Assembly: GCF_044755465.1 (NCBI RefSeq)
Contig: NZ_JBIVRB010000006.1
Span: forward strand, 1 to 64,000
From: Peterkaempfera sp044755465
GTDB lineage: Bacteria > Actinomycetota > Actinomycetes > Streptomycetales > Streptomycetaceae
Reading direction: 5' to 3'
Length of the DNA stretch: 64,000 nt
The translations under genes were made by a program, and so were the position numbers. The first letter of the stretch is position 1, and the number at the start of each line of letters is the position of its first letter. Below the pieces are notes generated by a model, which was not told the origin of the DNA, ran no database searches, and was given only the letters and a program-made list of their open reading frames with translations. Positions 24,573 through 32,154 of this stretch are shown here, piece by piece.

Positions 24573-24908
24573 ATGTCCAAGCGCATGACCCGCCTCATCG
24601 CCACCGCCGCCCTCGCCGCTGCCGCCACCGTCGTCCCGCTGGCCGGCAGCGCGAGCGCCACCTCCTACGGTGACGGCGGCTTCGGCCGGGACGGCGGCCG
24701 ACACTTCTCCCGCCACCACCATCACCACCACCACCACGGCCACCGCTGGGGCTGGGGCCGCGAGGACCGGGGCTTCGACCGTGGCCGCCGTGGGTTCGAC
24801 CGCGGCTTCGACCGCGGCGACCGGGGCTTCGGCTTCGACCGCGGCGGCCTCTTCGGGGGCGGCCTGTTCGGCGGCGGCTACGGCCGCAACGTGACGATCA
24901 TCTTCTGA
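24573..24908 (+). CDS. Secreted polyhistidine and Gly/Asp/Arg-rich small protein
   Basis: 111 residues with a clear signal peptide (LIATAALAAAATVVPLAGSASA, cleavage about residue 30). The mature part opens SYGDGGFGRDGG, then RHHHHHHHHGHRWGWG, a natural run of eight His, then tandem GFDRG repeats and a C-terminal GGLFGGG stretch. GAGAGG ribosome binding site. Composition suggests metal binding at the cell surface (nickel, zinc or copper), but this is inference from composition only. No homologous family is recognised. A strong terminator follows, so it is monocistronic. Confidence 0.75.
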   Translation: MSKRMTRLIATAALAAAATVVPLAGSASATSYGDGGFGRDGGRHFSRHHHHHHHHGHRWGWGREDRGFDRGRRGFDRGFDRGDRGFGFDRGGLFGGGLFGGGYGRNVTIIF

Positions 24909-24944
24909 CGCACGTAACGCAGGCAGCGCCAAGCGCACACCGCC

Positions 24945-24978
24945 ACTGCGGGACCCGGACACCTCCGGGTCCCGCAGT
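24945..24978 (+). terminator. Hairpin terminator after the polyhistidine gene
   Basis: Perfect 15-bp stem, ACTGCGGGACCCGGA at 24945-24959 with 24964-24978, 4-base loop. Confidence 0.85.
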
Positions 24979-25074
24979 CGTCGTCCGGGCGGCACCACCT
25001 CGCCCACCGGCCCAAGGCGGCCCGGCGCAGGACGGACGTGTGGCGCCCACCGCAGCAGACCCCGGGAGGACCCG

Positions 25075-25386
25075 ATGGACCAGCTGGACATCGCCGTCGT
25101 CGATGTGCCCGAACTCGGCCGCTTCGAGGCCAGGCAGGGGGAGCGGCGGGCCGGATTCGCCGACTACCTGCGCAGCGCGGACCTCGTCGTCCTGCCGCAT
25201 ACGGAGGTGGAGCCGGAGTTCGAGGGCCGAGGCGTCGGCGGCGCGCTGGCCAGGGCCGCGCTGGACGACGCCCGTGCCCGGGAGCTGCCCGTCCTGGCCA
25301 CCTGCCCGTTCATCGCGGGCTGGCTGGGCCGCCACCCCGAGTACGCCGACCTGATCTACCAGAACCGGAGTCGGGTCTCGGACTGA
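25075..25386 (+). CDS. GNAT-like N-acetyltransferase (YjdJ/CG type)
   Basis: 103 residues. LVVLPHTEVEPEFEGRGVGGALARAALDDARA carries the acetyl-CoA-binding R/Q-x-x-G-x-G/A loop (GRGVGG), and LPVLATCPFIAGWLGRHPEYADL is the conserved C-terminal Cys-Pro-Phe segment of the short PF14542-type acetyltransferases. Full length for this subgroup. GGGAGG ribosome binding site. Substrate unknown. Confidence 0.88.
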   Translation: MDQLDIAVVDVPELGRFEARQGERRAGFADYLRSADLVVLPHTEVEPEFEGRGVGGALARAALDDARARELPVLATCPFIAGWLGRHPEYADLIYQNRSRVSD

Positions 25387-25472
25387 CCGGCCCCGCCCGC
25401 CGCCCCCGGACCTGCGGGGGCAGTGGTGGCGACGCTCTAGACTGCGGGTTCCCCCTTGGAACAGGAATCCGG

Positions 25473-26738
25473 ATGTCGACAGCAGGTTCCCCGACGAACT
25501 GGGCAGGCAACGTCACCTTCGGCGCGGCCCGCGTGCACCGCCCGACCACGGTCGACGAACTGCGGCGTACCGTCGCCGCCGCCGACCGGGTCCGCGCCCT
25601 GGGCACCGGCCACTCCTTCAGCCGGATCGCCGACACCACCGGCGACCTGGTCCGGCTGGACGGCCTGCCGCCCCGGATCGACATCGACCCGCAGCGCTCC
25701 ACCGTGACCGTCGCCGCCGGACTGCGGTACGCCGAAGTCGCCGCCCGGCTGCACACGGCCGGGTACGCGCTGGCCAACCTGGCCTCGCTGCCGCACATCT
25801 CGGTCGCCGGCGCCTGCGCCACCGGCACCCACGGCTCCGGCGACGCCCTCCCGGGCCTGGCGGCGGCGGTGGCCGGACTGCGACTCGTCGGCCCGGACGG
25901 CGACCTGACCGAGCCGACCCGGGACGGCGACCCCGAGACGCTGCGCGGCGCGGTGGTCGGCCTCGGCGCGCTCGGCGTCGTCACCGCCGTCACCCTGGAC
26001 ATCGAGCCGACCTACGAGGTGGCCCAGCAGGTCTACACCGGACTGCCCCTCGACCGGCTGGCCGACTCCCACCAGGAGATCAGCGCCGCCGCCTACAGCG
26101 TCAGCGTCTTCACCGACTGGCGCACCGACGCCAGGATCTGGCTCAAGCAGCGCACCGACCGCGACTCCGGCGGCCCCGGCAGGCACTGGCTGGGCGCCGA
26201 CCGCGCCGACCGCCCGCAGCACCCCATCGCCGGACTGCCCGCGCAGTACTGCACCGAGCAGCTGGGCGTCCCCGGGCCCTGGCACGAGCGGCTGCCGCAC
26301 TTCCGCCCCGACTTCACCCCCAGCAACGGCGAGGAGCTCCAGTCCGAGCTGCTGCTGCCGCGCGCCGCCGCCCCCGCCGCCTTCGCCGCGCTGCGCGCCC
26401 TCGGCGGCCGGATGGCCCCGGTGCTCCAGGTCTCCGAGATCCGCACCGTGGCCGCCGACGACCTGTGGCTCAGCCCGAGCCACGGCCGCGACAGCGTCGC
26501 CGTCCACTTCACCTGGGCCCAGGACACCGAGGCGGTGCTCCCGGTCGTCGCCGCGATCGAGGAGCAACTGCTGCCGCTGGGCGGCCGGCCGCACTGGGGC
26601 AAGCTGACCGCCGCCGCGCCGCAGAGCCTGCCCGGCCGCTATGAGCGGGCCGCCGACTTCCGGCGGCTGCTGCGGGACCGCGACCCGGCCGGGAAGTTCC
26701 GCAACGCCTTCCTGGACGGGGTCTTCCCCGCCGCCTGA
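25473..26738 (+). CDS. aldO: Alditol oxidase (FAD-linked, AldO type)
   Basis: 421 residues, nearly collinear with the S. coelicolor alditol oxidase of 418 residues. Oxidises xylitol, sorbitol and related polyols to aldoses with release of H2O2. The FAD-binding His is His47 in GTGHSFS, matching the covalent attachment site. THGSG, the SEIRTVAADDLWLSPSHGRDSVAVHFTW segment with the active-site Glu and Arg, and HWGK with the catalytic Lys are all present. NWAGNVTF at the N-terminus is typical. The protein lacks a signal peptide, so it acts in the cytoplasm. No sugar transporter is adjacent. Confidence 0.93.
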   Translation: MSTAGSPTNWAGNVTFGAARVHRPTTVDELRRTVAAADRVRALGTGHSFSRIADTTGDLVRLDGLPPRIDIDPQRSTVTVAAGLRYAEVAARLHTAGYALANLASLPHISVAGACATGTHGSGDALPGLAAAVAGLRLVGPDGDLTEPTRDGDPETLRGAVVGLGALGVVTAVTLDIEPTYEVAQQVYTGLPLDRLADSHQEISAAAYSVSVFTDWRTDARIWLKQRTDRDSGGPGRHWLGADRADRPQHPIAGLPAQYCTEQLGVPGPWHERLPHFRPDFTPSNGEELQSELLLPRAAAPAAFAALRALGGRMAPVLQVSEIRTVAADDLWLSPSHGRDSVAVHFTWAQDTEAVLPVVAAIEEQLLPLGGRPHWGKLTAAAPQSLPGRYERAADFRRLLRDRDPAGKFRNAFLDGVFPAA

Positions 26739-26809
26739 CCGGATGGGCGGGCAGCGGGGCCGGGCGGGCAGACTGGCGGTGACGGCCCGCCCGGTGACGG
26801 AGGCTCCCG

Positions 26810-27490
26810 ATGGCCAGTGCTCTCCTCCCGCGCCCCCGGCGGCAGCTCGCCCCGGGCGCGGTCCATCTGCCCGACTGGCTGACCCTGGAGCAGCAGCGGG
26901 AGCTGGTCCGGGCCTGCCGCCGCTGGGCGACCGGCCCGGTCCCGCTGCGGCACACCCGGCTGCCGCGCGGCGGCGTGATGTCGGTGCGGACGGTCTGCGT
27001 CGGCTGGCACTGGCGGCCGTACGCCTACAGCCGCACCGCCGACGACGTGAACGGGCAGCCGGTCGCGCCGTTCCCGGACTGGCTGGTCGCGCTGGGCCGC
27101 CGCGCGGTGGCGGCCGCCTACCAGGACCAGGCGGCCGGCGATGCGTACACGCCGGACACCGCCCTGGTCAACTTCTACGACGGCGACGCCCGGATGGGCA
27201 TGCACCAGGACAAGGACGAGCGCAGCGCCGCCCCGGTCGTCTCGCTGAGCATCGGTGACAGCTGCGTCTTCCGGTTCGGCAACACCGAGAACCGGGGTCG
27301 GCCCTACACCGATGTCGAGCTGGCCTCCGGTGACCTGTTCGTCTTCGGCGGCCCCGCCCGGTTCGCGTACCACGGCGTGCCCCGCGTCCACCCCGGCACC
27401 GGCGACCCGGCCACCGGTCTGGCCGCCGGCCGGCTCAACCTCACCCTGCGGGCCACCGGGCTCAGCGACCCGCCCACCGGGGCCCGCTGA
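26810..27490 (+). CDS. alkB: AlkB-type Fe(II)/2-oxoglutarate dioxygenase
   Basis: 226 residues. Repairs alkylated bases in DNA or RNA by oxidative demethylation. The iron triad is His132, Asp134 (MHQDKDE) and His188 (YHGV), and the 2-oxoglutarate-binding Arg pair is RLNLTLR at 208-214. NFYDGDARMG before the triad is typical. It lies 71 bases after aldO on the same strand but is probably functionally separate. No ada or other SOS gene is adjacent. Confidence 0.93.
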   Translation: MASALLPRPRRQLAPGAVHLPDWLTLEQQRELVRACRRWATGPVPLRHTRLPRGGVMSVRTVCVGWHWRPYAYSRTADDVNGQPVAPFPDWLVALGRRAVAAAYQDQAAGDAYTPDTALVNFYDGDARMGMHQDKDERSAAPVVSLSIGDSCVFRFGNTENRGRPYTDVELASGDLFVFGGPARFAYHGVPRVHPGTGDPATGLAAGRLNLTLRATGLSDPPTGAR

Positions 27491-27511
27491 GCCCGGCCAA
27501 GCCGAGTCGGG

Positions 27512-27955
27512 TCAGGTCGGGTCGGCCGGGCGGACCGGGATGCCATGGCGCTCCAGCAGGGCGGCGGTCACCCCGTCACCCGTACGGCGCGCACCGCTGA
27601 ACGAGCCGTCGTAGACCACCCCGCGACCGCAGGACGGGCTGCGCGGCATCAGCACCGCGCTGCCGCAGCCCGCCCGCCGGGCCGCCGCCAGCGCCCGGTG
27701 GGCGCCCCGCAGGAACTCCTCGGTGACATCGGTGCCCCGGTCGTCCAGCACCCGGGCCCGGCCGTCCAGCACCTCGTGCCCGTCCCCGCCGACGATCTCG
27801 GCGGGCCGGCGCGGCGTGGGCAGACCGCCCGCGACCTCGGGGCAGAACGGCACCACCCGCCCGCCGTCCGCCACCTCGCCCGGACCGCCCGTCGCCCGGC
27901 CGTCGTAGCGGCACGGCACCCCGTGCAGACAGGCGCTGACCAGCACTGGTTCCAT
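27512..27955 (-). CDS. DUF523 family protein
   Basis: 147 residues. VLVSACLHGVPCRYDG at the N-terminus, VVPFCPEVAGGLPTPR and VLMPRSPSCG are the conserved Cys-containing blocks of DUF523 (also found in YbbK-type proteins). The Cys residues suggest a metal or Fe-S site, unproven. The ATG at 27955 is chosen because MEPVLVSACL matches the family start; 27964 is an alternative. Convergent with alkB. Confidence 0.9.
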   Translation of the reverse strand: MEPVLVSACLHGVPCRYDGRATGGPGEVADGGRVVPFCPEVAGGLPTPRRPAEIVGGDGHEVLDGRARVLDDRGTDVTEEFLRGAHRALAAARRAGCGSAVLMPRSPSCGRGVVYDGSFSGARRTGDGVTAALLERHGIPVRPADPT

Positions 27956-28018
27956 GCCCGCCACTGTAGACGGACGCCCTTGCGGCCGGCCTGCCGCCGC
28001 AGCCGGGCGGCCCCGCGC

Positions 28019-28465
28019 TCAGGCGACCGTGCTGAACCCGGCCGGCGGCGCGGCCAGCGCGGCGCGCAGCCGCTCCACCGTGAGCACACCGACGGCGCGG
28101 CCCTCCGCGTCGACCACCGGCCAGGCGCGCAGCCGGCGCGCCCGCATCGCGACCGCCGCCGCGGTGACCGGCAGCTGCGGGCGGGCGAACGGCCCCGCGT
28201 CCTGCAGGATGTCGCGGACCGCGATCCGCTCGGTGTACCAGGAGCGGGCCTGGTACGGCGCCAGCTGGGCGCGGGTCAGCACCCCCGCGCACCGGCCGTC
28301 CCCCGTCCGGACGAGCAGGTGGTCGACGCCCGCGCCGTGCAGGATGTCGAGCGCCCGGTCCACGATGACGTCGTCGCGGATCTGCAACTGCGGCGGCTCC
28401 ATCGCCTCACCGACGGTGGTGGCGCCGCCGACGGCGGTAGCGGGCAGCGGGGTGCTGGTGGTCAC
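28019..28465 (-). CDS. CBS-pair domain protein
   Basis: 148 residues, GTG start at 28465 with AGGAAGAAGG upstream. Two CBS motifs: TVGEAMEPPQLQIRDDVIVDRALDIL...GVLTRAQL (about 18-75) and VRDILQDAGPFARPQLPVTAAAVAM...GVLTVERLRAAL (about 86-140). Likely an adenine-nucleotide sensor module acting on a partner. It is the first of two CBS-pair genes in the window (the other is at 31607). Confidence 0.85.
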   Translation of the reverse strand: MTTSTPLPATAVGGATTVGEAMEPPQLQIRDDVIVDRALDILHGAGVDHLLVRTGDGRCAGVLTRAQLAPYQARSWYTERIAVRDILQDAGPFARPQLPVTAAAVAMRARRLRAWPVVDAEGRAVGVLTVERLRAALAAPPAGFSTVA

Positions 28466-29034
28466 TCGTACGCCTTCTTCCTGGACTTTCCCGGAGTGGT
28501 GGACCGGGCCCGGATCGGTGGGGTGGCCCAAAGTGGTGAACTGGCCCGGAGTGGTGAACTGGCCCGGCAGCGGGAACGGCTCCCGCCGGGCGGCGCGGAC
28601 GCTCAGCACCGCCGCCCCGGCCGCACCCTGCGGACGGCGGCGCCGGCGGGCGGCCCGCCGCTTCGCGGTGCGTCGAAGACGGGCGGTACGGGGGGTCGGC
28701 CGGCCACCTGGGAACGGCCTTCGGTCACGCTCATAGTGCGAACCTGCCCCCGGGCGCGGAATTCACCCACCCGGCGTCGTCGCTCCCCGAACACGACACC
28801 GACTCGGTGGTCGGCGTGCGGAACGCGCTCGGTGACCGCCATGCTACGCGGCGCACCCGGCCGGCCGCCGCCGCGCGCCGGGCCGGGCGCGCTCCGGTTG
28901 CCGACCGACCACCCGGCCCGCAGAGTGGGCCCGGTGCGCCGCGAAGGCGCCGACCAGGCGATCGGGCGATCGGGCGATCGGGCGAATCAGACGATCGGGC
29001 GATCGGGTGACCAGGTGATCGGGAGTGAGGCCCT
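28466..29034. other. 569-base repeat-bearing gap
   Basis: No credible gene. Contains two tandem 18-bp copies (start AGTGGTGAACTGG) at 28532-28549 and 28550-28567, and an array of GATCGGGC octamers at 28960-29008. Frames across it code Arg/Pro/Ala-rich shadows only. It presumably holds the promoters of the CBS gene and the DUF5996 gene. Confidence 0.5.
28960..29008. repeat. GATCGGGC octamer tandem array
   Basis: Three perfect GATCGGGC units at 28960-28983, a 9-base interruption, then GATCGGGC and GATCGGGT at 28993-29008, 26 bases before the start of the DUF5996 gene. CGATCG palindromes recur at each junction. Confidence 0.85.
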
Positions 29035-29964
29035 GTGGAGCAGTATCCGGCGTTCCCACTGGCGGACTGGCGTCCGACCAAGGAGACCGTCCACCGGTTC
29101 GCCCAGATCATCGGGAAGATCCGGCTGGCCGCCAGCCCCCGGCGCAACCACTGGTGGAACGTCCCCTTCCACCTGACCGGACGCGGCATCACCACCCGCC
29201 CGATGCGCGATCCGGCGAGCGGGCGGTTGTTCACCATCGACTTCGACTTCGTCGCCCACCGGCTGGTCATCGCCACCCTGGCCGGGGACGAGGTCTCCTT
29301 CCCGCTGGCCGGCCGCTCGGTGGCCGACTTCTACCGGACCACGCTCGCCGCACTCGCCCACCTGGGCATCCGGACCCGCCCGGCGCTCCCGCACCCGTTC
29401 GACCTGCCGGACAGCGGCCGCCCCTTCGCGGAGGACACCGAGCACCACACCTATGACACCGCCGCCGTCACCACCTACTGGCGCATCCTCAGCCGGGTGG
29501 CGATGGAGCTGGAGGTGTTCGCCGCCGACTACTGCGGCAAGACCAGCCCGGTGCACCACTTCTGGCACACCTTCGACATCGCCGTCACCCGCTTCTCCGA
29601 CCGGAAGGTGGACGAGGACGCCTCGATCGACCCGGTCACCCGGGAGGCGTACTCCCACGAGGTGATCAGCTCCGGCTTCTGGTTCGGTGACGACCACACC
29701 CCGGAACCGGCCTTCTACTCCTACACCGCTCCGGAGCCCGCCGGGCTGGCCGCCCGCCCGCTGGAACCGGCCGCCGCCCGCTGGACCCAGCAGAACGGCT
29801 CCCACCTCGCCGTGCTGCCCTACGCGGCGGTGCGCGGCGCGCCGGACCAGCACGCCGCCGTCCAGGACTTCTACCACAGCGCCTTCCGGGCCGGGGCCGA
29901 CCTGGCGGGCTGGCCCGCCGCCCGCGAGTGCAACCACGGCGTCACCGACCCGGTCCTCGTCTGA
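29035..29964 (+). CDS. DUF5996 family protein
   Basis: 309 residues, GTG start with GGGAGTGAGG upstream. FAQIIGKIRLAASPRRNHWWNVPFHLTGRG and FTIDFDFVAHRLVI at the N-terminus and FYHSAFRAGADLAGW at the C-terminus are the conserved blocks of DUF5996. Conserved His and Trp (NHWWNV, HHFWHTFDIAVTRFS) suggest an enzyme, but none is assigned. It is followed 34 bases later by an MFS gene on the same strand, possibly an operon. Confidence 0.88.
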   Translation: MEQYPAFPLADWRPTKETVHRFAQIIGKIRLAASPRRNHWWNVPFHLTGRGITTRPMRDPASGRLFTIDFDFVAHRLVIATLAGDEVSFPLAGRSVADFYRTTLAALAHLGIRTRPALPHPFDLPDSGRPFAEDTEHHTYDTAAVTTYWRILSRVAMELEVFAADYCGKTSPVHHFWHTFDIAVTRFSDRKVDEDASIDPVTREAYSHEVISSGFWFGDDHTPEPAFYSYTAPEPAGLAARPLEPAAARWTQQNGSHLAVLPYAAVRGAPDQHAAVQDFYHSAFRAGADLAGWPAARECNHGVTDPVLV

Positions 29965-29998
29965 CCCGGTCCCACCGACCGATCGCAGGAGGTGGCGG

Positions 29999-31510
29999 GT
30001 GACCCGGGCCGGAGACCTCCGGCTGGCCTCGCCGGCCGGGCGCGGGGTGCTCGCCTGCGCGGTGCTCGGCTCCGGCATGGCGATGCTGGACGGCACCGTG
30101 GTCACCGTGGCGCTGCCCCGGATCGGCGCGGACCTGGACGTACCGCTGTCCGCGCTGCAATGGGTCCTCAACGCCTATCTGCTCACCCTGGCCGGGCTGA
30201 TCCTGCTCGGCGGGGGGCTCGGGGACCGCTACGGGCGCCGCCGGATCTTCCTGCTGGGCGTGGTCTGGTTCGCGGTGGCGTCCGTGCTGTGCGGCCTGGC
30301 GCCCGGCGCCGGCACCCTGGTCGCCGCCCGCGCGCTCCAAGGGGTCGGCGGGGCGCTGCTCACCCCCGGCTCGCTGGCGCTGGTCCAGGCCACCTTCCAG
30401 GAGGACGACCGGGCCAAGGCGGTGGGGCTCTGGTCGGGCCTCGGCGGGGTGGCGATCGCGGCGGGCCCGTTCCTGGGCGGCTGGCTGGTGGACGGGCCCG
30501 GCTGGCGGTGGATCTTCTTCATCAATGTGCCGCTGGCGCTGGCCGTCGTCCTGCTGGCGCTGCGCTGGGTGCCGGAGAGCCGGGACTGGCAGGCCACCGG
30601 GCGGTTCGACATCCCGGGCGCCGCGCTGGCCGCCCTGGCGCTGGCGGGCGTCACCTACGCCCTGATCGACGCCTCCGGGGGCGCCGGGCAGCTGGTGGCC
30701 TGGGCGGCGGGCGCCGGTGCGGTGCTGGGCGCCCTCTTCGTCCGGCGCGAACGGCGGACGGCGCATCCCATGCTGCCACCGGAGGTGTTCCGCTCCAGGC
30801 TGTTCACCGCCGTCAACGTGGTGACGCTCTGCCTGTACGCCGCGATCGGCGGGGTGCTCTTCCTGCTCCCCACCCAGTTGCAGAACGGCCTCGGCTACGA
30901 CGCGCTGGAGGCCGGGATCGCCTCGCTGCCGATCACGCTGCTGATGATCACCCTCTCCGGCCCGGCCGGCGCGCTCGCGCAGCGGATCGGCCCCCGGCTG
31001 CTGCTGACCGCCGGTCCGCTGATCGCCGCCGTCGGGATGCTGCTGCTGCACCGCCTGCACCCCGGCGGCTCCTACTGGACGGACGTACTGCCCGCGGTGG
31101 CCGTCCAGGGCCTGGGGATGAGCCTGTTCGTCGCCCCGCTGACCGCGACCGTCCTGGCCTCGGTCGACGTCCGCCGGGCCGGGATCGCCAGCGGCGTCAA
31201 CAACGCGGCCGCCCGGGTGGCGCAGCTGCTCGCCGTGGCGGCGCTCCCGCTGGCCGTCGGCCTGTCGGGCAGCGGCTACCGCTCCGCCGCCGGGGTGGAC
31301 CGCGCCTTCGGCCGGGCGGTGCTGATCTGCGCGGCCCTGATGGCCCTCGGCGGGGTGCTCTCCTGGTGCACCGTGCCCGCCGGGGCGCTCGGCCGCCGCC
31401 GCGCCGGCCGCCCGGTCGCCGAACCCCGCTGCACCGTCCACGGCACGCCCACCAGCCCGCCGCTGGAGCCCCAGCCCGACCCGGGCCCGGCCGAGCCGGA
31501 GGGCGGGTAG
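29999..31510 (+). CDS. DHA2-family MFS drug efflux transporter
   Basis: 503 residues, GTG start with perfect AGGAGG at 29987-29992. Fourteen predicted helices; motif C-like GSGMAMLDGTVVTVALPRIG in helix 1, motif A GLGDRYGRRRIF, RALQGVGGALLTPGSLAL and GPFLGGWLVDGPGWRWIFFINVP are typical of DHA2 pumps (EmrB/QacA type). The C-terminal 40 residues are Pro-rich and cytoplasmic. No regulator is adjacent, unlike the second DHA2 gene at 34566. Confidence 0.92.
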   Translation: MTRAGDLRLASPAGRGVLACAVLGSGMAMLDGTVVTVALPRIGADLDVPLSALQWVLNAYLLTLAGLILLGGGLGDRYGRRRIFLLGVVWFAVASVLCGLAPGAGTLVAARALQGVGGALLTPGSLALVQATFQEDDRAKAVGLWSGLGGVAIAAGPFLGGWLVDGPGWRWIFFINVPLALAVVLLALRWVPESRDWQATGRFDIPGAALAALALAGVTYALIDASGGAGQLVAWAAGAGAVLGALFVRRERRTAHPMLPPEVFRSRLFTAVNVVTLCLYAAIGGVLFLLPTQLQNGLGYDALEAGIASLPITLLMITLSGPAGALAQRIGPRLLLTAGPLIAAVGMLLLHRLHPGGSYWTDVLPAVAVQGLGMSLFVAPLTATVLASVDVRRAGIASGVNNAAARVAQLLAVAALPLAVGLSGSGYRSAAGVDRAFGRAVLICAALMALGGVLSWCTVPAGALGRRRAGRPVAEPRCTVHGTPTSPPLEPQPDPGPAEPEGG

Positions 31511-31549
31511 CGGCGAGTGGCGTCCCGGCGGCGGCGCGGCCAGACTTCG

Positions 31550-31584
31550 TACGGGGGCATCCGCCTTCCTACGGGGGCATCCGC
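31550..31584. repeat. 20-bp direct repeat before the CBS gene
   Basis: TACGGGGGCATCCGC occurs at 31550-31564 and again at 31570-31584, a 20-base period, in the leader of the second CBS-pair gene. Confidence 0.7.
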
Positions 31585-31606
31585 GCGCCGCACCCTGGGA
31601 GCCGCC

Positions 31607-32023
31607 GTGCAGCAGGTCCGCGATCTGATGACCACCCGACTGGTGACCGTCCCGCCGTTCACCTCCGTGACGGACGTCGCGGCGCTGATGCGGGACGCCG
31701 ATGTGGGCTGCGTCCTGGTGACCAGCGGTGACCAGCTGCACGGTCTGATCACCGACCGGGATGTGACCGTGCGGATCACCGCCGAGGGCGAACTCGCCGG
31801 GGAGGCGTCCGCCTGCGAGGCCGCCTCGGGCGCGCTGGTGACCGTGGCGCCCGACACCTCGCTGTGCGACGCCGCCGCGCTGATGTGCGCGCGGGGGCTG
31901 CGCCGCCTCCCGGTGGTCGAGGGTGGTCGGCTGGTCGGGCTGCTGTCGCTGGGCGACATCGCCGGGACCGCGCACGCGCAGGAGGTGCTCACCGCGCTCA
32001 GCCGGGCCGAGGCCAACCACTGA
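31607..32023 (+). CDS. CBS-pair domain protein
   Basis: 138 residues with the GTG start at 31607; GGGAG lies 9 bases upstream. Two CBS motifs: VRDLMTTRLVTVPPFTSVTDVAALM...HGLITDRDVTVRI and ACEAASGALVTVAPDTSLCDAAALM...GLLSLGDIAGTA. Acidic and cytoplasmic. Similar layout to the product at 28019. It lies between the MFS and PBP genes, with no evident functional tie. Confidence 0.85.
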   Translation: MQQVRDLMTTRLVTVPPFTSVTDVAALMRDADVGCVLVTSGDQLHGLITDRDVTVRITAEGELAGEASACEAASGALVTVAPDTSLCDAAALMCARGLRRLPVVEGGRLVGLLSLGDIAGTAHAQEVLTALSRAEANH

Positions 32024-32154
32024 GCGCGCTCTGTCGGTCCCGGACGTATAACGGTTTACCTTCGGTCGTCCACGATGCACCACCAGGGTTCCGTACATGT
32101 GATCGGCTCTTGGTGCGCCGTCCGCCCGTGGCGACGCGGGGGAGGAACGGGAAG

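Noticed and set aside
24710..24745. Vector-derived His tag at the poly-His codons
   Set aside because: The codons are a natural mix of CAC and CAT inside a signal-peptide-bearing gene with native flanks, so it is an endogenous feature.
28960..29008. Origin-like iterons
   Set aside because: The octamer array lacks DnaA boxes or a replication gene nearby.
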